Shown one piece after another: positions 61,974 to 64,000 of a DNA stretch of 64,000 bases. The position numbers and the translations under genes are program-made. This DNA comes from Ruegeria atlantica (lineage in GTDB: Bacteria > Pseudomonadota > Alphaproteobacteria > Rhodobacterales > Rhodobacteraceae). Every line of letters begins with the position of its first letter. Positions within the stretch are counted from its first letter, which is position 1. Where the stretch lies: contig NZ_CYPU01000018.1 of the NCBI RefSeq assembly GCF_001458195.1, positions 83,175-147,174 on the forward strand, given 5' to 3'. The notes under the pieces are model-generated. The model worked only from the letters and a program-made list of their open reading frames with translations, was not told where the DNA came from and ran no database searches.

Positions 61974-63566
61974 ATGGAGGTGGATTATGCAGTCGTCGGA
62001 GCAGGCTCTTCGGGCTGTGTCATTGCCAATCGGCTAAGCGCTGACCCCAGCACAACAGTGGCATTGTTGGAAGCTGGCGGACCTGACACCAACCCGTGGA
62101 TTCACATACCGGTTGGATACTTCAAAACCATGCATAACCCCTCATTGGATTGGTGTTACCGCACTGAACCAGATCCAGGTTTGAATGGACGCTCGATCGA
62201 TTGGCCGCGCGGAAAGGTTCTTGGGGGATCATCCTCGTTGAACGGGCTTTTGTATGTTCGCGGTCAGAAAGAGGACTATGACCGCTGGCGTCAGATGGGT
62301 AACGTCGGCTGGGGCTGGGATGACGTCTTGCCTCTGTTCAAACGCAGCGAGGATCAGGAACGCGGCGAAGATGCGTTTCACGGTACGGGCGGCCCGCTGT
62401 CGGTATCCAACATGCGCATTCAGCGACCGATCTGTGACGCCTGGGTAGCCGCCGCCCAAGAGGCGGGTTACCCGTTTAATCCTGACTACAACGGGGCCGA
62501 TCAGGAAGGCGTTGGCTACTTTCAGCTGACCACTCGGAATGGTCGTCGTTGCAGTGCGGCCGTTGCATACCTCAAACCGATCAGGAACAGGCCGAACCTG
62601 AACATCATCACCCGTGCATTGGTAACCAAGGTCGAACTGGACGGCAAAAAAGCAACCGGGCTTCTTTATCGCGACCGATCGGGTGAAGTGAAGTCGATCA
62701 AAGTGCGCCGCGAAATCATCTTGTCCGGTGGTGCCATCAACTCACCTCAGATTTTGATGTTGTCAGGCATCGGAGACCCGGATCACTTGAAGGCCAACGG
62801 CATTGAACCCGTTCATTCGCTGCCCGGCGTCGGCAAAGGACTGCAGGATCACTTGCAGGCACGCCTGGTCTTCAAATGCAACGAGCCAACGCTGAATGAT
62901 GAAGTGCGCAGCCTGTTCAATCAGGCACGGATCGCGCTGAAATACGCGCTATTCCGGGCCGGACCTATGACAATGGCGGCCAGCCTGGCCACCGGATTTC
63001 TGAAAACCCGCCCGGAAGTTCAGACTCCTGACATTCAATTCCACGTTCAACCCTGGTCTGCCGACAGCCCCGGAGAGGGCGTGCACCCGTTTTCTGCCTT
63101 CACAATGTCCGTCTGTCAGCTGAGGCCGGAAAGCCGCGGAGAACTGCGTCTGGATGGCCCCGATCCGGCCAATTACGTCAAGATCATTCCAAACTATTTG
63201 TCGACGGAAACTGATTGCAGAACGATCGTCGACGGCGTGAACATCGCGCGGGACATCGCCCGGCATAATCCACTGGCTTCTAAGATTTCAGAAGAGTTCC
63301 GACCAACCTCTGATCTGTCCCGCGATGACTACGAAGGCACTTTGGATTGGGCGCGCTCGAATTCTGTCTCGATCTATCACCCGACAGGCACCTGCGCGAT
63401 GGGCACTTCGGAAAGCTCTGTTGTAGACCCAAACCTGAAGGTCAAAGGGATCAAAAACCTGCGCGTCGCCGATTGTTCAATCATGCCGGAAATCGTCAGC
63501 GGCAACACAAATGCTCCGGCAATCATGATCGGTGAAAAAGCCAGTGAGTTGCTATGCGCAAACTAG
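61974..63566 (+). CDS. GMC-family FAD oxidoreductase (choline-dehydrogenase-like)
   Basis: Flavoprotein alcohol dehydrogenase/oxidase of 530 residues. The FAD-binding motif VDYAVVGAGSSGCVIANRL is at the N-terminus, the GMC signatures are WPRGKVLGGSSSLNGLLYVR and SGGAINSPQILMLSGIGDP, and the catalytic His lies in SIYHPTGTCAMG with a second His replaced by Asn-rich VSGNTNAPAIMIGEKAS, typical of choline/polyethylene-glycol dehydrogenase types. The start follows AGAGGAG. It is divergent from the TRAP operon and probably oxidises the alcohol that the TRAP system brings in. Confidence 0.92.
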   Translation: MEVDYAVVGAGSSGCVIANRLSADPSTTVALLEAGGPDTNPWIHIPVGYFKTMHNPSLDWCYRTEPDPGLNGRSIDWPRGKVLGGSSSLNGLLYVRGQKEDYDRWRQMGNVGWGWDDVLPLFKRSEDQERGEDAFHGTGGPLSVSNMRIQRPICDAWVAAAQEAGYPFNPDYNGADQEGVGYFQLTTRNGRRCSAAVAYLKPIRNRPNLNIITRALVTKVELDGKKATGLLYRDRSGEVKSIKVRREIILSGGAINSPQILMLSGIGDPDHLKANGIEPVHSLPGVGKGLQDHLQARLVFKCNEPTLNDEVRSLFNQARIALKYALFRAGPMTMAASLATGFLKTRPEVQTPDIQFHVQPWSADSPGEGVHPFSAFTMSVCQLRPESRGELRLDGPDPANYVKIIPNYLSTETDCRTIVDGVNIARDIARHNPLASKISEEFRPTSDLSRDDYEGTLDWARSNSVSIYHPTGTCAMGTSESSVVDPNLKVKGIKNLRVADCSIMPEIVSGNTNAPAIMIGEKASELLCAN

Positions 63567-63678
63567 TGGTTTTGAACACTACATGACCTACCAAATCTCT
63601 GGCAGAACCCGACCTGTCAAAGATGGCCAGGCCCCAAAAATTTTTCACTGTAAAGTCTAAGACAAGAGCGTTCGGCGC

Positions 63679-63788
63679 TGATCAGCCCACCTGAATTGCC
63701 AGTTTGAATGTTTGTTCATGATCGGTCTGGGTCCATCGGTACGATGGTTTCCGGTGAGCAGCCCTATCTGACGGGTCCAACGTGATTG
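63679..63788 (-). repeat. Tandem 77-base near-duplicate of an IS3 3' end
   Basis: The segment from 63793 (GCATGATCGGCCTGTGTTCC) and the segment from 63716 (TCATGATCGGTCTGGGTCCA) are similar over about 45-75 bases with a 77-base offset. Both encode the end of an IS3-type transposase (PETIIPM versus PETIVPM). The outer copy is a relic, probably of a second insertion or a slipped duplication at the element end. Nothing else was recognised in 63567-63678. Confidence 0.55.
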
Positions 63789-64000
63789 TTAGTGCATGAT
63801 CGGCCTGTGTTCCATCGGGATGATGGTTTCTGGTGCCGGAGGGCGATAACCCAGTGCACTGTGTGGTCGTTTGGTGTTGTAGTGCTTCCTCCATTCTTCG
63901 ATGATGATCTGCGCTTCTCTGAGCGAGTAGAAGATTTCCCCGTTCAACAGCTCGTCCCTCATGCGACCGTTGAAGCTTTCACAAAATCCGTTCTCCCAAG
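63789..64000 (-). CDS. IS3-family transposase OrfB, C-terminal part (cut by window end)
   Basis: Reading leftwards from the right edge, the last 70 residues of an IS3-type transposase are visible: WENGFCESFNGRMRDELLNG, REAQIIIEEWRKHYNTKRPH, SALGYRPPAPETIIP, stop TAA at 63789. The Glu of the DDE triad is the one in ENGFCESFNGRMR. It differs from the element at 32 kb and belongs to another IS3 subgroup. Most of the element lies outside the window. Confidence 0.88.
   Translation of the reverse strand, partial: WENGFCESFNGRMRDELLNGEIFYSLREAQIIIEEWRKHYNTKRPHSALGYRPPAPETIIPMEHRPIMH

Overview
The window looks like a chromosomal segment of an alphaproteobacterium of the Rhodobacterales, most likely the marine Roseobacter group. 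This is inferred from the mix of gene families (AglEFG-type sugar importer, napFDAGHBC, a MaoC-Pta/AckA pair, TRAP and GMC genes, HyuAB, Zur-ZnuABC, ThiBPQ), the moderately high G+C and the many ATGA-type overlaps between operon genes. I cannot name a species. No rRNA, tRNA or CRISPR array was seen.

Layout. (1) 1-8225: a glycoside utilisation locus. A leftward sugar ABC importer (AglE/F/G-like, left end cut) is divergent from a LacI regulator, a 774-residue fusion of family-1 beta-glucosidase with glucokinase, a PfkB sugar kinase and a D-lyxose/mannose-isomerase-like cupin. A perfect LacI-type palindrome lies between the two arms. (2) 8351-11670: a YqjD/YqjE-like membrane protein pair, then leftward acetate kinase and a MaoC-phosphate acyltransferase fusion. 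(3) 11880-15285: a cobalamin riboswitch followed by a 28-codon ORF, a DUF1636 protein and a BtuCDF-like ABC importer. (4) 15350-21941: periplasmic nitrate reductase operon napFDAGHBC plus a small membrane protein. (5) 22135-25738: a haem-motif fatty acid cis/trans isomerase and a decayed DUF1501 gene.

(6) 25861-30969: a TetR gene, and a leftward operon of a Rieske oxygenase, an ABC transmembrane protein without ATPase, and an oxygenase reductase. The TetR promoter and the oxygenase promoter carry the same palindromic core, so this is probably one regulon. A LysR gene beside it carries a one-base frameshift. (7) 31314-33822: MarR, then an IS3-type insertion sequence flanked by stumps of two different genes (CaiB/BaiF CoA-transferase and a TetR regulator). 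(8) 34085-42201: a hydantoinase/oxoprolinase pair, an aminotransferase, an Asp/Glu/hydantoin racemase-like protein, and a leftward polar amino acid ABC importer. (9) 42495-45764: the zinc uptake system Zur-ZnuCB / ZnuA, with strikingly His/Asp-rich ZnuA and ZnuC.

(10) 46000-50223: an orphan Fe(II)/2-oxoglutarate oxygenase resembling the BesD/HalD group, a crotonase, and a CBS protein with an NhaD/ArsB-type transporter. (11) 50367-53683: a TPP riboswitch and thiBPQ. (12) 53750-56615: a CACHE adenylate cyclase and a GlxA-type AraC regulator. (13) 56980-64000: IS6 relic, a TRAP transporter operon with IclR regulator, a divergent GMC dehydrogenase, and the 3' end of a second IS3-type element running off the window.

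The best candidates for something new are the beta-glucosidase-glucokinase fusion, the TetR/Rieske/ABC-membrane-only regulon, the BesD-like oxygenase, the HyuAB-aminotransferase-racemase cassette and the translated ORF just behind the B12 riboswitch.
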